From Tenodera sinensis (lineage: Eukaryota; Arthropoda; Insecta; Mantodea; Mantidae), in NCBI GenBank assembly GCA_030765045.1, contig CM060966.1, forward strand, positions 62,179,786 through 62,243,785: a stretch of DNA of 64,000 bases, in the 5' to 3' direction. Positions 60,922 to 64,000 of the stretch are shown here, one piece after another. The position numbers and the translations under genes are program-made. Every line of letters starts with the position of its first letter. The stretch's first letter is position 1. The notes below the pieces were generated by a model that was not told the DNA's origin, made no database searches, and was given only the letters and a program-made list of their open reading frames with translations.

Positions 60922-62015
60922 TTCATTTACATTTCTTGTCTGTACAATGAAAATGTATATGTTTTGATGTACATTTCTTTAGTGTACAACGAAAATGTGT
61001 AGTTTTGATGTACATTTCTTGTATATACAATGAACATGTGTAAGTTTTGATGTACATTTCTTGTATTTACGATGAAAATGTGCAGCTTTGATGTACATTT
61101 CTTGAGTGTACAATGAAAGTGTGTATGTTTTGATGTACATTTCTTGTATATACAATGAAAATGTGTAAGTTTTGATGTACATTTCTTGTATATACAATGA
61201 AAATGTGTAAGTTTTGATGTACATTTCTGGTTAATACAGTGAAAATGTGTATGTTTTGATGTACATTCCATGTATATACAATGAAAATGTGTAAGTTTTT
61301 ATGTACATTTCTTGTATATACAATGAAAATGTGTAAGTTTTGATGTACATTTCTAGTATATACAATGAAAATGTGTAAGTTTTGATGTACATTTCTTGTA
61401 TATACAATGAAAATGTGTATGTTTTGAAGTACATTCCTTGTATGTACAATGACAATGTGTATGTTTTGATGTACATTTCTTGAGTGTACAATGAAAATGT
61501 GTAAGTTTTTGATGTACATTTCTTGTATATACAATGAAAATGTGTAAGTTTTGATGTACATTTCTTGTATATACAATGAAAATGTGTATGTTTTGGTGTA
61601 CATTTCTTGTATATACAATGAAAATGTGCAAGTTTTGAAGTACATTTCTTGTATATACAATGAAAATGTGTAAGCTTTGATGTACATTTCTTGTGTATAA
61701 AATGAAAATGTGTATGTTTTGATGTACATTTCTTGTATATACAATGAAAATGTGTAAGTTTTTGATGTACATTTCTTGTATGTACAATGAAAATGTGTAA
61801 GTTTTGATGTACATTTCTTGTGTATAAAATGAAAATGTGTGTGTTTTGATGTACATTTCTTGAGTGTACAATGAAAATGTGTAAGTTTTGATGTACATTT
61901 CTTGTATATACAATGAAAATGTGTAAGTTTTGATTTACATTTCTTGTCTGTACAATGAAAATGTGTATGTTTTGATGTACATTTCTTTAGTGTACAACGA
62001 AAATGTGTAGTTTTG
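60922..62015 (+). repeat. 42-bp array: marker pair, offset about 1,008 bp (24 units)
   Basis: The unit pair with ATTTACATTTCTTGTCTGTAC, then CTTTAGTGTACAACG, then the 41-bp GTGTAGTTTT unit occurs at about 60,922-61,006 and again at about 61,931-62,015. The first copy has TTTCATTTAC and AATGTATATG where the second has TTTGATTTAC and AATGTGTATG. This indicates a block period of about 24 units in the middle of the array. Confidence 0.65.
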
Positions 62016-62740
62016 ATGTACATTTCTTGTATATACAATGAAAATGTGTATGTTTTTATGTATATTTCTTGTATATACAATGAAAATGTGTATGTTTTGA
62101 TGTACATTTCTTGTATATACAATGAAAATGTGTAAGTTTTGATGTACATTTCTTGTATATACAGTGAAAATGTGTATGTTTTGATGTACATTTCTTGTAT
62201 ATACAATGAAAATGTGTAAGTTTTGATGTATATTTCTTGTATATACAATGAAAATGTGTAAGTTTTGATGTACATTTCTAGTATATACAATGAAAATGTG
62301 TAAGTTTTGATGTACATTTCTTGTATATACAATGAAAATGTGTATGTTTTGATGTACATTCCTTGTATATACAATGAAAATGTGTATGTTTTGATTTACA
62401 TTTCTTGAGTGTACAATGAAAATGTGTAAGTTTTTGATGTACATTTCTTGTATATACAATGAAAATGTGTAAGTTTTGATGTACATTTCTTGTATATACA
62501 ATGAAAATGTGTATGTTTTGATGTCCATTTCTTGAGTGTATAATGACAGTGTGTATGTTTTGATGTACATTTCTTGTATATACAATGAAAATGTGTATGT
62601 TTTGATGTACATTTCTTGTATATACAATGAAAATGTGTAAGTTTTGATGTACATTTCTTGTATATACAATGAAAATGTGTAAGTTTTGATGTACATTTCT
62701 TGTATATACAATGAAAATGTGTAAGTTTTGATGTACATTT

Positions 62741-63177
62741 CCTGTATTTACAATGAAAATGTGTATGTTTTGATGTACATTTCTTGTATATACAATGGAA
62801 ATGTGTAAGTTTTGATGTACGTTTCTTGAATATACAATGAACATGTGTAAGTTTTGATGTACAATGAAAATGTGTAAGCTTTGATGTACATTTCTTGTAT
62901 ATACAATGAAAATGTGTAAGCTTTGATGTACATTTCTTGTATATACAATGAAAATGTGTAAGTTTTTGATGTACATTTCTTGTATATACAATGAAAATGT
63001 GTAAGTTTTGATGTACATTTCTTGTATATACAATGAAAATGTGTAAGTTTTGATGTACATTTCCTGTATTTACAATGAAAATGTGTATGTTTTGATGTAC
63101 ATTTCTTGTATATACAATGGAAATGTGTAAGTTTTGATGTACGTTTCTTGAATATACAATGAACATGTGTAAGTTTT
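62741..63177 (+). repeat. 42-bp array: local duplication, offset 322 bp
   Basis: The string CCTGTATTTAC, then ACAATGGAAATG, then GTACGTTTCTTGAATATAC with ATGAACATGTG starts at 62,741 and again at 63,063. The offset of 322 bp is not a multiple of 42 because the intervening stretch contains the 27-bp unit and a 43-bp unit. Confidence 0.75.
62856..62882 (+). repeat. Truncated 27-bp unit in the 42-bp array
   Basis: The unit reads GATGTACAATGAAAATG and then GTGTAAGCTT, so 15 bp between GTACA and the later TACAATG are missing. The flanks share the word TACA, which suggests slippage or microhomology-mediated deletion between two TACA copies within one unit. Confidence 0.85.
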
Positions 63178-63596
63178 GATGTACATTTCTTGTATATACA
63201 ATGAAAATGTGTATGTTTTGAAGTACATTCCTTGTATACACAATGAAAATGTGTATGGTTTGATGTACATTTCTTGTATATACAATGAAAATGTGTAAGT
63301 TTTGATGTACGTTTCTAGTATATACAATGAAAATGTGTAAGTTTTGATGTACATTTCTTGTATATACAATGAAAATGTGTAAGTTTTGATGTACATTTCT
63401 TGTATGTACAATGAAAATGTGTAAGTTTTGATGTACGTTTCTATTATATACAATGAAAATGTGTAGTTTTGATGTACATTTCTTGAATATACAATGAAAA
63501 TGTGTAAGTTTTGATGTACATTTCTTGTATATACAATGAAAATGTGTAAGTTTTGATGTACATTTCTTGTATTTACAATGAAAATGTGTAAGTTTT

Positions 63597-63912
63597 GATG
63601 TACGTTTCTAGTATATACAATGAAAATGTGTAGTTTTGATGTACATTTCTTGAATATACCATGAACATGAGTAAGTTTTGATGTACATTTCTTGTATATA
63701 CAATGAAAATGTGTAAGTTTTGATGTACATTTCTGGTATATACAATGAAAATGTGTAAGTTTTTGATGTACATTTCTTGTATATACAATGAAAATGTGTA
63801 AGTTTTGATGTACATTTCTTGTATACACAATGAAAATGTGTAAGTTTTGATGTACATCTTTTGTATATACAATGAAAATGTGTAAGGTTTGATGTACATT
63901 TCTTGTATTTAC
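63597..63912 (+). repeat. 316-bp segment repeated exactly 3,176 bp upstream (copy 2)
   Basis: Partner of the segment at 60,421-60,736. The offset of 3,176 bp is not a whole multiple of 42 because 41-, 43- and 27-bp units lie between. This places the same unit string next to the junction and near the right edge of the window. Confidence 0.88.
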
Positions 63913-64000
63913 AATGAAAATGTGTATGTTTTGATGTACATTTCTTGTGTATACAATGAAGATGTGTAAGTTTTGATGTACGTTTCTAGTATATACAATG

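Larger units (their letters stand above)
60251..64000 (+). repeat. 42-bp AT-rich satellite array, about 89 units, cut by window end
   Basis: Tandem array of a 42-bp unit that begins GATGTACATTTCTTGTATAT and ends GAAAATGTGTAAGTTTT. Unit starts fall at 60,252, 60,294, 60,336, 60,379, 60,421, 60,462 and 60,504. Most units are 42 bp; some are 43 (an extra T in the final T-tract) or 41 (GTGTAGTTTT in place of GTGTAAGTTTT), and one is 27 bp. GC is about 24% with no CpG in the consensus. Recurrent variants include GTGTATG for GTGTAAG, CTTGAGTGTAC or CTTTAGTGTAC for CTTGTATATAC, and CCATGAACATGAG for CAATGAAAATGTG. It shares no obvious ancestry with the 141-bp monomer beyond short AT-rich words. The array is still running at base 64,000. 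Confidence 0.98.

Noticed and set aside
61067..62374. 435-codon minus-strand open frame in the 42-bp array
   Set aside because: It is a 14-residue repeat shifting among three frames at each indel, and all three frames are equally stop-free. This is compositional, not a conserved reading frame.
1..64000. Telomeric repeat or telomere-proximal sequence
   Set aside because: No runs of TTAGG, TTAGGG or similar short telomeric units. GCTTAG in the monomer is isolated.
1..64000. Transposon or retroelement insertion
   Set aside because: Phase is continuous across the 141-bp array apart from listed 1-3-bp indels, and across the 42-bp array apart from 41-, 43- and 27-bp units. There is no room for an inserted element and no long terminal or inverted repeats.

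Overview
This window contains no gene that I can support. It is two abutting tandem-repeat (satellite) arrays. Bases 1 to about 60,253 are about 427 head-to-tail copies of a 141-bp monomer (about 43% GC), all in the same orientation. From 60,251 to the window end runs an unrelated AT-rich array (about 24% GC) of about 89 copies of a 42-bp monomer. Both arrays are cut by the window or by each other, so their true lengths are unknown. I see no transposon, rRNA, tRNA, CRISPR, telomeric repeat or single-copy sequence. This architecture is that of constitutive heterochromatin in a eukaryote (pericentromeric, centromeric or subtelomeric). I do not recognise either monomer and cannot name the organism. 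CpG is not depleted in the 141-bp monomer (6 observed, about 6.3 expected), which fits a lineage with little CpG methylation, or very recent homogenisation.

The 141-bp array has a higher-order structure. Monomers fall into a few subtypes told apart mainly by their first ~45 bp. Strings of subtypes recur as multi-monomer blocks whose period changes along the array: 18, 14, 23, 24, 15, 7, 13, a mosaic of 17/18/19, 15, 16, 15 and 14 monomers. Block copies differ by only a few bases per kb where I compared them. Rare marker variants (a CACGTG monomer, a TGGCCA monomer, a TTAA monomer, one particular 3-bp deletion) are shared among blocks and confined to certain stretches. This is the footprint of repeated unequal exchange or segmental amplification.

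Each 141-bp monomer has a 7-bp inverted repeat with a 10-nt loop, a short GCGA/TCGC dyad, two T5 tracts, a sequence resembling half of a CENP-B box, and a weak match to split RNA polymerase III A and B boxes. The 42-bp monomer is four helical turns long and is built around a 12-bp palindrome.

The arrays join at 60,251-60,253 through a 3-bp TGA shared by both monomers, at the loop of the 141-bp monomer's inverted repeat and at the very start of a 42-bp unit. Both arrays are unusually undecayed right up to this boundary. The many apparent open reading frames are by-products of monomer lengths divisible by three (47 and 14 codons) and are not annotated as genes.
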